Assembly (NCBI GenBank): GCA_963663145.1
Contig: OY760134.1
Span: forward strand, 1,984,001 to 2,048,000
DNA length: 64,000 bases
Direction: 5' to 3'
From: Azotimanducus sp963663145
GTDB taxonomy: Bacteria; Pseudomonadota; Gammaproteobacteria; Pseudomonadales; Azotimanducaceae
Shown here: positions 1 through 7,975 of the stretch, one piece after another
Position numbering within the stretch: position 1 is the stretch's first letter
Layout of the letters: every line of letters starts with the position of its first letter
Program-made: the position numbers and the translations under genes
Notes under the pieces: model-generated
Told to the model about the DNA's origin: nothing
Seen by the model: only the letters and a program-made list of their open reading frames with translations
The model's database searches: none

Positions 1-103
1 CGACAGCGCGAATCCATTTCCGGAGTATTTTCGTGAGGACTGAAGCGCTCTCTGCTAAAGGCTTGATTAGATACTGAAATTCCCCTTATCGTCCTAGTTT
101 AAT

Positions 104-113
104 CAACTAGTTG
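104..113. promoter_or_regulatory. Candidate operator palindrome upstream of the antitoxin remnant
   Basis: A perfect 10-base palindrome, CAACTAGTTG, sits 15 bases before the antitoxin start codon. Phd/YefM-type antitoxins usually autorepress by binding palindromes in this position. The operator role is inferred from placement alone, and such a short palindrome can occur by chance. Confidence 0.3.
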
Positions 114-128
114 GTATAGGATTCAATC

Positions 129-367
129 ATGATTGAAGTAGGTGCCTTTGACGCGAAGGCTCACCTATCTGGGTTACTTGATCAAGTGATGAGGGGAAAG
201 AGGTGTTGATAAAGCGCCGCGGTAAGCCCGTGGCGCATCTTGTTCCCATCAACCAAGACCGACGAACAGAAGTGGAGGATGCGATCAATGCAATTCGTGC
301 GATTCGGTCGGGAATCACTCTCGGCGGGTTGAACTGGAGACAACTGCGCGATGAAGGTCCAAGATGA
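129..367 (+). pseudogene. Phd/YefM-like antitoxin, frameshifted
   Basis: The first 20 codons read as the N-terminus of a Phd/YefM antitoxin (MIEVGAFDAKAHLSGLLDQV), then the frame hits a stop. The rest of the family pattern (EGKEVLIKRRGKPVAHLVP) continues in the next frame down to a stop that overlaps the following toxin start by ATGA. The spacing fits loss of one base near position 190. An intact protein would be about 79 residues and would neutralise the adjacent PIN toxin and repress the operon. With the frameshift, only a short N-terminal peptide could be made. The toxin gene is broken as well, so the pair has probably decayed together. Confidence 0.7.
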
Positions 368-545
368 GTGAATTCGTTCTCGACTGCTTGGTCGCTGTGG
401 CGTTCTTCTTCGAAGACGAGTCAACCAAGGAAACCGATGCGCTGCTTGAACGATTAAAGGATCACAGCGCCTTGGTCCCCGCCATTTGGAAATAGGAATT
501 TGGCCATGTCCTAGCAAACGCAGAGCGGAGACCTAGACGCCTGCA
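364..545 (+). pseudogene. VapC-like PIN toxin remnant
   Basis: This starts at an ATG overlapping the antitoxin stop. It encodes a PIN-domain N-terminus with the first catalytic Asp (FVLDC) and a typical FFEDE segment. A TAG stop follows at codon 44 (493-495), and recognisable PIN sequence (EFGHVLANAERR) continues after it for about 15 codons. Then the homology ends, just before the end of rimI on the other strand. A complete VapC is about 130-140 residues, so about two thirds are missing and the nuclease cannot be functional. The amino acid after the catalytic Asp-Cys is Leu where related proteins usually have Ser. Confidence 0.65.
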
Positions 546-557
546 CGCCCTAATCTG

Positions 558-1061
558 CTATGCAGCGATCTCGATCCGAAACACCAAGGCATCCTCGACA
601 CCCACCCTCGCACGATAGTAGTCGCGCCGGGTGCTTGCGTGGCTGAAGCCAAGTTTGCGGTAGAAGGTTTGGGCGCCCTGATTGGAGGGTCGCACCTCCA
701 AATAGGCGGATTTGGTGCCCTTGCTCCTCGCACGGGTCAACAGCGCTTGCATCAGGAATCGGCCTATCCCCCGTTTTTGGCGATCTTCCGCCACCGAAAC
801 ATTGCAGATGTGCGCCTGATCCCTGGCGAGTTCCATGATCCCGTAGCCACACACCACTTCTTCGCGCGGTCTCCGCTCGCAGACGAGAACGCAGTAATAC
901 CCAAGGCGCAAACAGTCCTCAAAGGCGCGCCTCGGCCATGGAAATTCGTAAATGCGCTTTTCGATTTCGAGCACTTCCGACAAGTCGGAAACACGCATGG
1001 CACGAATAACCGGTGCCGGCTGCGCCTCGACTTGATGTCTCTCGCGATTGCGCCCCGACAT
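558..1061 (-). CDS. rimI: Ribosomal protein S18 alanine N-acetyltransferase RimI
   Basis: This is a GNAT-fold acetyltransferase that acetylates the N-terminal alanine of ribosomal protein S18. The acetyl-CoA binding motif is visible (QKRGIGRFLMQAL, the RxxGxG/A pattern), preceded by the beta-strand ICNVSV and followed by LEVRPSNQGAQTFYRKLGF, both typical of RimI. Starting at the internal Met (1061) gives about 167 residues, near the family length. An upstream start at 1112 would add 17 residues and overlap the previous gene further. It lies directly downstream of a psi-like polymerase subunit gene, the same holD-rimI pairing seen in enterobacteria and pseudomonads. Confidence 0.88.
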   Translation of the reverse strand: MSGRNRERHQVEAQPAPVIRAMRVSDLSEVLEIEKRIYEFPWPRRAFEDCLRLGYYCVLVCERRPREEVVCGYGIMELARDQAHICNVSVAEDRQKRGIGRFLMQALLTRARSKGTKSAYLEVRPSNQGAQTFYRKLGFSHASTRRDYYRARVGVEDALVFRIEIAA

Positions 1062-1071
1062 GCGCCTTGGC

Positions 1072-1728
1072 TCACCCAAGTTCGAGTGGAACGATGGATT
1101 GCCAAATTGCACGCCGAACGCCCACGTCCTTCAGGTCGAGATCCGAGCCAAACACCCAAATCTCGGCACCGCCATGACGATGACTTTCAGGAAAAGAATG
1201 CCAAGTGCCGGCACCCAAGAGGAGATTGGCGATGGCATCTCCGCGAACGCAGACACGCCCATCCTTACTCAAGTAACCGCGAAGCGCCTTCTGGGCCGCT
1301 TCCGCACTGGCATCCATTAAGCCTGGCAACGGCCAATCAAATCTTCTCTCACGAACGACATCGCGGTCGGTGAAACCCTGCAAAGATCGCAAGAAATCCG
1401 TCCAAAACGCCGTCTCGGCATAGGTGGCGTCATCAATCAACACATGACATTCACGGCTTTGAAGGCTCAGCGATTGAAACCTGATGGCGGGGCCAAGCGG
1501 GGCAGGGTCCGATTCGGAGGACTTTTCTTGCCGCTGGAGCGTAGGCGAGTCGGACATTGATCGCTCACGCGGTGTCTCCTCTACTTCGACCTCGACCTCG
1601 ACCTCTGCCGCAATTCGCCACTTCACCGGCCCGGATAATGGCAGGTCGCGACGAGGCACCCAGAGATCAATGCCCATCGACTCCAAGGCTTTATATTGAA
1701 ATTCGCTGAGGGGCACCTGTCGAGTCAT
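1072..1728 (-). CDS. holD: Probable DNA polymerase III psi subunit (HolD-like)
   Basis: The protein has about 218 residues. Its N-terminus (LSEFQYKALESMGIDLWVPR) resembles the conserved N-terminal segment of gammaproteobacterial HolD, and it sits immediately upstream of rimI as holD does. Psi links the clamp-loader complex to the chi subunit and SSB. The protein is longer than the E. coli psi (about 137 residues). It contains an acidic EV-repeat linker (around residues 43-51) and a C-terminal domain ending WVFGSDLDLKDVGVRRAIWQSI. Pseudomonad psi proteins are also divergent and were recognised partly by this neighbourhood. The function is inferred from synteny and the N-terminal pattern. ATG at 1728 is preferred to GTG at 1731. 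Confidence 0.6.
   Translation of the reverse strand: MTRQVPLSEFQYKALESMGIDLWVPRRDLPLSGPVKWRIAAEVEVEVEVEETPRERSMSDSPTLQRQEKSSESDPAPLGPAIRFQSLSLQSRECHVLIDDATYAETAFWTDFLRSLQGFTDRDVVRERRFDWPLPGLMDASAEAAQKALRGYLSKDGRVCVRGDAIANLLLGAGTWHSFPESHRHGGAEIWVFGSDLDLKDVGVRRAIWQSIVPLELG
1585..1606. repeat. Short tandem hexamer repeat inside the holD-like gene
   Basis: On the plus strand the unit (C/T)TCGAC is repeated three times and followed by a partial fourth unit. On the coding (minus) strand it encodes alternating Glu-Val residues in an acidic linker. Such hexamer runs can change length by slippage without breaking the frame. Confidence 0.6.
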
Positions 1729-1774
1729 CACCTAGCCGTTTCGCTCTGGAGCTACAAGAGCCCTTCAACCCACC

Positions 1775-3544
1775 TCAAGCTTCGTCCGCGCCCGGCGCAC
1801 GTATGCGCTCAACGAGTTCGACAACTTCTTCAGGCGGTTTCGAGGTGAAGCTTGAGACACTGATGGCAGTCGCAAAATTCAGCAACATGCCAATCACGCC
1901 TATGCCTTCGGGAGAAATACCGAAGAGCCAGTTCTCGGAGGTGTCCGCAAAGAAGGGCGAAATACCGCCAATGCCTCGGAAGGCGACTATGTAGGCAGAG
2001 GTGAACAGGAGTCCGACGAGCATGCCGGACACCGCTCCCTGTTTATTCATGCGCTCAGAAAAAATCCCCATGACAATCGGCGGAAACAGCGAGGCGGCAG
2101 CCAAGCCAAACGCGAAGGCCACGACCTGGGCGACAAAGCCGGGCGGATTAAAGCCAAGGTATCCCGCAAGGAGAATCGCCACCGCAGCGCTTAATCGACC
2201 TGCAAGAAGTTCGCCACGCTCAGACAGATCGGGCCGAAACTGGCGTTTGATGAGGTCATGAGAAACAGCGGCGGAAATCACCAATAGCAGTCCTGCGGCG
2301 GTGGAAAGCGCCGCTGCAATGCCTCCCGCCGCCACCAGCGCTATCACCCAAGCGGGAAGCTGCGCGATTTCGGGATTCGCCAGCACGATGATGTCGCGGT
2401 CCACGCTGAGTTCGTTCCCTTGCCAGCCGTACTCGGTCGCTTGCTCGTTGAATTCGGCATTGCCGTCGTTGTAGTACTGCACGCGACCATCCTTATTCTT
2501 GTCCTCAAACTGCAGAAGACCGGTATCCTCCCAGCGACGGAACCAACCGGGGCGCTCTTCGTAAACCATATTTCCTTCCGGGTGTCCAATCGGTCCGGGC
2601 TGAATGGTCTCGGTGAGGTTGTAGCGCGCGAGTGCGGCAACGGCCGGCGCGGTGGTGTAGAGAATGGCAATAAAGATCAGCGCCCAAACCGCCGAACTTC
2701 TGGCATCCGAGACCTTGCGCACCGTGAAGAATCGCACCAAAACATGCGGCAGTCCAGCAGTACCTATCATCAGCGCCGCAGTGATGAAGAACAGATCGAT
2801 TCGAGATCGGCTCCCTTCCGTATAGCTCGCGAACCCAAGGTCTTGCACCACGGCGTCGAGACGCGCCAACAGGGTGGCGGAACCGTCAAGCAGGTTGGCG
2901 CCGAAGGCGACCTGCGGAATCGCAATGCCCGTGACCTGCAAGGAAATGAATACCGCTGGCACCGTGTAGGCAAAGATGAGCACACAATACTGTGCGACCT
3001 GGGTATAGGTGATGCCCCGCATTCCACCAAGCACGGCATAGAGGAACACCACTCCCATACCAATCACAAGTCCCTGCCCGATTTCGAGTTCAAGAAACCT
3101 TGAGAAGACGATGCCGACACCACGCATCTGGCCGGCGATGTAGGTGAAGGACACCATGATGAGGCAAATCACGGCAACCGCCGATGCCGCCTTGGATGCG
3201 TAGCGCTCACCAATGAACTCGGGCACCGTGAACTTTCCGAACCGCCTGAGATAGGGCGCAAGCAGCAACGCGAGCAACACGTAACCACCCGTCCATCCCA
3301 TCAGGTATACCGAACCGTCGTAACCCAGAAAGGCAATCAATCCAGCCATGGAAATGAAGGAAGCGGCGGACATCCAGTCGGCCGCGGTCGCCATGCCGTT
3401 GGCGACCGGATGCACCGACTTTCCGGCGATGTAGAACTCTCCGGTGGTGCGCACCCGAGACCAAATGGCGATGCCTATATAGACGGCGAAACTCGCTCCC
3501 ACCACCAGCAGGGTCAGCCAGCGCAGCTCGCTATCTTCAGTCAC
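1775..3544 (-). CDS. Sodium:solute symporter large subunit (SSS family, DUF4212-associated type)
   Basis: This 589-residue protein of the sodium:solute symporter family has about 13 hydrophobic helices. It starts with WLTLLVVGASFAVYIGIAIW and the family signature GKSVHPVANGMATAADWMSAASFISMAG. A large soluble loop (about residues 310-375) contains an EF-hand-like calcium motif, DKNKDGRVQYYND. The 4-base overlap with the upstream DUF4212 gene identifies it as the large subunit of a two-part symporter. Relatives are often annotated as acetate/organic anion transporters (ActP-like), but the substrate cannot be read from the sequence. Confidence 0.85.
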   Translation of the reverse strand: MTEDSELRWLTLLVVGASFAVYIGIAIWSRVRTTGEFYIAGKSVHPVANGMATAADWMSAASFISMAGLIAFLGYDGSVYLMGWTGGYVLLALLLAPYLRRFGKFTVPEFIGERYASKAASAVAVICLIMVSFTYIAGQMRGVGIVFSRFLELEIGQGLVIGMGVVFLYAVLGGMRGITYTQVAQYCVLIFAYTVPAVFISLQVTGIAIPQVAFGANLLDGSATLLARLDAVVQDLGFASYTEGSRSRIDLFFITAALMIGTAGLPHVLVRFFTVRKVSDARSSAVWALIFIAILYTTAPAVAALARYNLTETIQPGPIGHPEGNMVYEERPGWFRRWEDTGLLQFEDKNKDGRVQYYNDGNAEFNEQATEYGWQGNELSVDRDIIVLANPEIAQLPAWVIALVAAGGIAAALSTAAGLLLVISAAVSHDLIKRQFRPDLSERGELLAGRLSAAVAILLAGYLGFNPPGFVAQVVAFAFGLAAASLFPPIVMGIFSERMNKQGAVSGMLVGLLFTSAYIVAFRGIGGISPFFADTSENWLFGISPEGIGVIGMLLNFATAISVSSFTSKPPEEVVELVERIRAPGADEA

Positions 3545-3795
3545 TCGCCGACCCGCCTGGAAAGATACTCCGCGTCAAGACGCTTCATTCGCCATGCGTA
3601 GTAAATGAGCACCAATACGAACACGTAGATGCTGCCTTGCTGGGCAAACCAAAAGCCAAGTTTGAACCCACCCAGCGCGAACTGATTGAGCCGGTCGACC
3701 AACAGCAGACCACAGCCAAAAGAGACAGCGAACCAGACCGACAAGCATCCGGCAATCAGCCGCAAATTTGCCATCCAATAGTCTCCGGCGCTCAT
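3541..3795 (-). CDS. DUF4212 small subunit of the Na+/solute symporter
   Basis: This is a small membrane protein of about 84 residues with two transmembrane helices: one around LRLIAGCLSVWFAVSFGCGLLL, and one around GSIYVFVLVLIYYAWRM. The motif FKLGFWFAQQGSIYVFV is characteristic of DUF4212 proteins, which precede SSS-family symporter genes. The start at ATG 3795 overlaps the msrQ stop as ATGA. A GTG at 3834 would add 13 residues and overlap msrQ by 43 bases, so it is less likely. Its stop overlaps the large subunit start by 4 bases, which indicates translational coupling and a joint product. Confidence 0.87.
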   Translation of the reverse strand: MSAGDYWMANLRLIAGCLSVWFAVSFGCGLLLVDRLNQFALGGFKLGFWFAQQGSIYVFVLVLIYYAWRMKRLDAEYLSRRVGE

Positions 3796-4412
3796 GCCGC
3801 CGGCCGGGCTCTGCTCCGCTGTCTCTTGATCCACTGATATACCCGCTCGCCCAGCAACAACAGCGCGAGCGAACCATAGATGAAGGCGTCAACATAGCTG
3901 ACCTTGGCCAGCCATGCAATGTGCACCACCCCCAGCAAAAGGGCGGGATACACCAGCCGGTGCAATCGCGCCCAGTTGCGTCTCAACCTCTTCTGCGCCG
4001 CGCGAGTGGATGTCACGGCCAAGGGGACCAATAAGAGGAAAGCGCTGCCGCCGGCAATGATGTAGGGGCGTTTTGTGAAGTCTGCCAACACTTCGGCCAA
4101 GTCCGCACCAGCAAGAATTCCGATGTAGGCGACAAAGTGCAGCGCCAAGTATAAGAAAGCGAACAGACCCAGCATGCGCCGGTAACGAATGAGTCCCGGC
4201 CTTCTCGCGAGTCTCGCGACGCTGGAGACGGCGAGCGTGATCAAGAGTAGCCGAATGCCCCATTGGCCCAAGCGATGCACTATGGCTTCGCCAGGATCGG
4301 CTCCCAGTGCGGAAAGATCACCCGTGGCGGCGCGAACAACTTCCCAGAGAAGTATCGCGAAGGGAAACAGGCAGGCGAGGAATACAAGCAGCTTGGGCCA
4401 GACGATCTTCAC
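3792..4412 (-). CDS. msrQ: MsrQ, heme-binding membrane subunit of the methionine sulfoxide reductase system
   Basis: MsrQ (YedZ) is a heme b inner-membrane protein that passes electrons from the respiratory chain to MsrP. The 206-residue sequence has six predicted helices and the ferric-reductase-like histidines (ALHFVAYIG; HRLVYPALLLGVVHIAWL). It lies 25 bases downstream of msrP in the same direction, the usual arrangement. Its stop codon overlaps the start of the DUF4212 gene, so the transport pair may be cotranscribed with the repair system. Confidence 0.9.
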   Translation of the reverse strand: MKIVWPKLLVFLACLFPFAILLWEVVRAATGDLSALGADPGEAIVHRLGQWGIRLLLITLAVSSVARLARRPGLIRYRRMLGLFAFLYLALHFVAYIGILAGADLAEVLADFTKRPYIIAGGSAFLLLVPLAVTSTRAAQKRLRRNWARLHRLVYPALLLGVVHIAWLAKVSYVDAFIYGSLALLLLGERVYQWIKRQRSRARPAA

Positions 4413-4437
4413 GTTCAGTGACCGAGCTGCTTCGAAC

Positions 4438-5424
4438 TTAATAGTTTTGCCTCAAGTTCATGACTTGATAGAGATGTGCCACTTCTTCGGCGTAACCGTT
4501 GAACATCAAGGTATCTATTTTCTTGTTAAAGAAGGATGCGCTTATTCTCCTTTCCCTAGCTTGGCTCCAGCGCGGGTGATCAACCTTCGGATTCACGTTG
4601 GCATAGAAGCCGTATTCTTGGGGTGCGGATAAATTCCAAGTGGTGTCCGGCCGCCGCGATGTCAATCGAATCTTGACGATTCCCTTGATACTCTTGAAGC
4701 CATACTTCCATGGCACCACCAGCCGCAAGGGTGCGCCGTTCTGATTCGGCAGGACTTGCCCGTACATGCCGACCGCCAATATCGCCAGCGGATGCATGGC
4801 TTCGTCTATTCTCAGGCCTTCCAGATAGGGAAAGTCGATGGAAGTCAAGAACCCGCTCACGCGTTGCCCACGCATCTCTTCGGGTCGAAACAGGGTGGTA
4901 AATTCAACGTACTTGGCGTTGCTGGTGGGTTCAAAGCGGGTAAGCAGGTCGCCAAGCGGAAAGCCTATCCAGGGAATGACCATGGACCAGGCTTCAACAC
5001 AGCGCAGGCGATAGACGCGCTCCTCAAAATCGTGCGGCGCGAGAATGTCCTCAAGGGTGTAGCTGCCCGGCTTCGCCACTTCGCCTGAGACTTCGACACG
5101 CCAAGGGTCGGTGGTGAGCTGATGGGCATATTTGGAGGGATCGGACTTATTCAATCCAAATTCATAGTAGTTGTTGTAGCTACTCGCCAATTCGAAGGGG
5201 GTGATAGGTTCCGCGAAATCGGGGGCTCCGAAGCCTGCGGGAATCCTTGATCGCAGAATTTCCGAGAGTTCCGATGCCGCATGCGCCTGCATCGACAGTG
5301 CCCCCAAGAGACCTGCCGTCAAAGCGCCGGTGGTTCCCATGAAGGCGCGCCTCGACTTGTAGGCCGACTCGGGCGTGATTTCACTTGAGGGTATCTTGCT
5401 TGGCTGGCGAATGAGGAGCGTCAT
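4438..5424 (-). CDS. msrP: MsrP, periplasmic protein-methionine-sulfoxide reductase, molybdopterin subunit
   Basis: MsrP (YedY) repairs oxidised methionines in envelope proteins using a molybdenum-molybdopterin cofactor. The 328-residue protein begins with a twin-arginine signal (SRRAFMG, followed by a hydrophobic stretch ending in AHAA). The molybdenum-ligand Cys is in VYRLRCVEAWSMVIPW, and the C-terminus PRWSQARERR is typical of the family. The ATG start overlaps the pssA stop as ATGA, which fixes the start. It pairs with msrQ downstream. Confidence 0.93.
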   Translation of the reverse strand: MTLLIRQPSKIPSSEITPESAYKSRRAFMGTTGALTAGLLGALSMQAHAASELSEILRSRIPAGFGAPDFAEPITPFELASSYNNYYEFGLNKSDPSKYAHQLTTDPWRVEVSGEVAKPGSYTLEDILAPHDFEERVYRLRCVEAWSMVIPWIGFPLGDLLTRFEPTSNAKYVEFTTLFRPEEMRGQRVSGFLTSIDFPYLEGLRIDEAMHPLAILAVGMYGQVLPNQNGAPLRLVVPWKYGFKSIKGIVKIRLTSRRPDTTWNLSAPQEYGFYANVNPKVDHPRWSQARERRISASFFNKKIDTLMFNGYAEEVAHLYQVMNLRQNY

Positions 5425-6287
5425 TTTGGTGTTCCTTTTTGTACTTCTTCGTGTTGTGCATTCGAATCCTCGGTGCGCGATTCAGTTTCTTTGTCGAGCT
5501 CATCATCCTCATCGAGCGTTTGACTTTCGCGCTTGCCAAAGAATAGTTGCAAGGGCCCGGATGCCGCGTAGGCGGCAAACAGTGCAAGTAGCAATGAGGG
5601 CGGATCCAAGAGCACTAGAGCGAAAACAAGCGCCGCCGCCACCAGCACGGTGAATGGCACGCGCTTACCAAGACGTACGGCCTTGGGCGATAGGTAAGGG
5701 ATATTGCTGACCATCAAGAGTCCGGCGGCCAAGACCACCGCGGAAAGCAGGATGCCAATCGTCACCGAATCGGTCTGCCCGGGGCCGGTAAAGCTCTCCA
5801 TCAACCACACGCTGCTCGCGACCAATCCGGCGCCCGCAGGACTCGCGAGTCCCGTGAAGTACTCCGATTCGGCACCTGTATTGAAGCGCGCCAAGCGCAG
5901 GGCGGTACAGGCGAGATAGATGAAGGTCACCACCCAGCCCAGTTGTCCCAGATTGCCAATCGCGTACATGAAGGCCATCAGCCCCGGAGCGACACCGAAA
6001 GACACCACGTCCGAAAGGCTGTCGTACTCGGCACCAAACTCGCTCTCGGTGTGGGTATATCGAGCAACTCGGCCATCGGCGAAGTCAAGCACCATAGCCG
6101 CCAAGGTGGCGAGCGCGGCCGCTTGGAAGTCACCGTTGATCGACGCGATAATCGTGTAGAAGCCCGCAAACAGCGCGGCCGTGGTCAGCAGGTTTGGCAA
6201 CAGATAAATGCCGCGCCGCCTTTGAACAAGCTGCCGTCTATGCTTGGGCGTCTTGAGAAGACGCCTCCAAAGGGCTTCCCCCATCAT
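5421..6287 (-). CDS. pssA: CDP-diacylglycerol-serine O-phosphatidyltransferase
   Basis: PssA makes phosphatidylserine, the precursor of phosphatidylethanolamine, from CDP-diacylglycerol and serine in the inner membrane. The CDP-alcohol phosphotransferase motif is complete: DGRVAR, then eight residues, G, three residues, D, three residues, D (within DFADGRVARY...EFGAEYDSLSD). The 288-residue length and several membrane helices fit the Bacillus-type/pseudomonad PssA. A hydrophilic acidic tail (about 35 residues after LQLFFGKRESQ) ends at the msrP overlap. Like many gammaproteobacterial pssA genes it follows ilvC, here with a 111-base gap that holds a possible promoter. Confidence 0.9.
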   Translation of the reverse strand: MMGEALWRRLLKTPKHRRQLVQRRRGIYLLPNLLTTAALFAGFYTIIASINGDFQAAALATLAAMVLDFADGRVARYTHTESEFGAEYDSLSDVVSFGVAPGLMAFMYAIGNLGQLGWVVTFIYLACTALRLARFNTGAESEYFTGLASPAGAGLVASSVWLMESFTGPGQTDSVTIGILLSAVVLAAGLLMVSNIPYLSPKAVRLGKRVPFTVLVAAALVFALVLLDPPSLLLALFAAYAASGPLQLFFGKRESQTLDEDDELDKETESRTEDSNAQHEEVQKGTPK

Positions 6288-6318
6288 TCACAAGTGGCTC
6301 GGGAATCCGAAGGCTTTT

Positions 6319-6345
6319 AGTATAGAAGCATTTTCAGACAGGCAA
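6319..6345 (-). promoter_or_regulatory. Possible sigma-70 promoter for pssA
   Basis: On the minus strand, TATACT (6324-6319) follows TTGCCT (6345-6340) with a 15-base spacer, just upstream of pssA and after ilvC. The -10 element is good, but the spacer is shorter than the optimal 17. The assignment rests on pattern and position only. Confidence 0.3.
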
Positions 6346-6398
6346 GCGACAGGCGATGTGCCGCGACCATCATCACTTGATCGCCACAACCTCATATC

Positions 6399-7418
6399 TT
6401 AGTTCTTACTACGGTCGACCAAGCGGGACTCGCGAATCCAAGGCATCATGTCGCGCAGGCGTTCACCGACATCTTCAATCGCGTCCTTCGCGAGAATTCG
6501 GCGCATGGCTTTCATATGCGGTGCGCCCGCCTGATTCTCCCCAACAAACTCCCTCGCGAATTTTCCGGCTTGAATCTCTTTCAGGATGCGTTTCATTTCC
6601 TTTCTGGTCTCTCCGGTAATGACTCGGTTGCCGCGTGTGAGACCGCCGTACTCAGCCGTATTTGACACCGAGTACCACATATTCGCGATACCACCCTCGT
6701 ACATGAGGTCCACGATCAGTTTGAGCTCGTGGAGACACTCGAAATAGGCCATTTCCGGCGCATAGCCGGCTTCAACCAAGGTATCGAACCCAGCTTGCGC
6801 CAGCTCGGCAAGCCCGCCGCAGAGTACTGCCTGCTCGCCAAAGAGGTCCGTCTCGGTCTCCTCGCGAAAGCTGGTCTGAATCACACCGGCACGACCCGCG
6901 CCAATCGCGGCTGCGTAGGAAAGCGAAATGTCGCGCGCTCTGCCGGACGCATCCTGGGCAACAGCCACTAGGCTAGGGACACCACCGCCAGCCACATAGG
7001 TCGCGCGCACCGTGTGTCCCGGCCCTTTGGGCGCAATCATGATGACATCAAGGTCTTCGCGCGGCTCGATCAGCCCGAAATGCACGTTGAATCCGTGCGC
7101 GAACGCCAAGGCACCATTCGATCCCAGATGTCCTTCGATGACATCCTTGTAGAGTGCGGGCTGAACCTCGTCCGGCACCAAGACCATCACGAGATCCGCT
7201 CCCGCCACTGCCTGGGCGGGTTCGAACACCTTGAATCCGGCGTTCTTCGCCTTGGTTGCCGACTCCGAGGCCGAGCGCAACCCAACGCGCACTTCGCGCA
7301 CACCGGAATCGCGCAAATTGTTAGCGTGCGCATGGCCCTGAGAGCCATAGCCAAGCACCGCGACCGACATTTCCTTCACCAGCGAAATGTCGGCATCCTT
7401 GTCGTAATATACCTGCAT
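6399..7418 (-). CDS. ilvC: Ketol-acid reductoisomerase (class I)
   Basis: IlvC converts acetolactate or acetohydroxybutyrate to the dihydroxy acids of valine and isoleucine synthesis, using NADPH and Mg2+. The 339-residue length marks the short class I enzyme rather than the long E. coli type. The Rossmann motif is GYGSQGHAHANNLRDSG, and the metal-binding C-terminal domain has DLFGEQAVLCGG and FECLHELKLIVDLMYEGG. It is the last gene of an ilvB-ilvN-ilvC set. Confidence 0.96.
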   Translation of the reverse strand: MQVYYDKDADISLVKEMSVAVLGYGSQGHAHANNLRDSGVREVRVGLRSASESATKAKNAGFKVFEPAQAVAGADLVMVLVPDEVQPALYKDVIEGHLGSNGALAFAHGFNVHFGLIEPREDLDVIMIAPKGPGHTVRATYVAGGGVPSLVAVAQDASGRARDISLSYAAAIGAGRAGVIQTSFREETETDLFGEQAVLCGGLAELAQAGFDTLVEAGYAPEMAYFECLHELKLIVDLMYEGGIANMWYSVSNTAEYGGLTRGNRVITGETRKEMKRILKEIQAGKFAREFVGENQAGAPHMKAMRRILAKDAIEDVGERLRDMMPWIRESRLVDRSKN

Positions 7419-7477
7419 GAATTGATACCTCTGGTTTGATCGATTTTCTCGATCTGACTTCGATTTGTCTTCGGTCC

Positions 7478-7972
7478 TTACTTCGCCCTGAGGGTGCGCT
7501 TACCGCGTGCCAGCCCCGTGACGCCGCTACGAGCCACCTCGAGCACCAGTTTGGAGTCTATGGCTTGGATGAAACTCGTGAGCTTGTCATCGGCTCCGAC
7601 CAGTTGAATGGTGAAGGTCGTGTCGGTGACACCTACGATCTGGCCGCGAAAAATGTCCGCCATGCGCTTCATCTCAGCCCGCGCCGCGCCTTCCGCGCGA
7701 ACTTTCACGAGCATGATTTCGCGCTCTATGTGACGATGACGGGTGAGCTCGTCGACTTTCACGATTTCCACGATCTTGTGCAGATGCTTGGTGATTTGCT
7801 CGATCCCAGACTCATCGGCATGCGTTTCGATGGTGAGGCGCGAGAGGGTCGGATCTTCGGTGCGAGCCACCGTCAGGCTATCGATATTGTAGTTACGCTG
7901 CGCGAACAGGCCGACGACCCGAGAGAGGGCACCCGCCTCGTTTTCGATGAGCACGGCGACGATCCGACGCAC
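7478..7972 (-). CDS. ilvN: Acetolactate synthase small (regulatory) subunit
   Basis: This is the regulatory subunit of acetolactate synthase. Its N-terminal ACT domain (ENEAGALSRVVGLFAQRNYNIDSL) senses valine and stimulates the catalytic subunit. At 164 residues it is the standard IlvH/IlvN size. It starts three bases after the ilvB stop, so the two subunits are translated together in a balanced way. Confidence 0.95.
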   Translation of the reverse strand: MRRIVAVLIENEAGALSRVVGLFAQRNYNIDSLTVARTEDPTLSRLTIETHADESGIEQITKHLHKIVEIVKVDELTRHRHIEREIMLVKVRAEGAARAEMKRMADIFRGQIVGVTDTTFTIQLVGADDKLTSFIQAIDSKLVLEVARSGVTGLARGKRTLRAK

Positions 7973-7975
7973 GGC

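Noticed and set aside
1775..3544. EF-hand-like loop in the symporter as a new feature
   Set aside because: The acidic loop fits this symporter subfamily and is not unusual enough to report as a finding.
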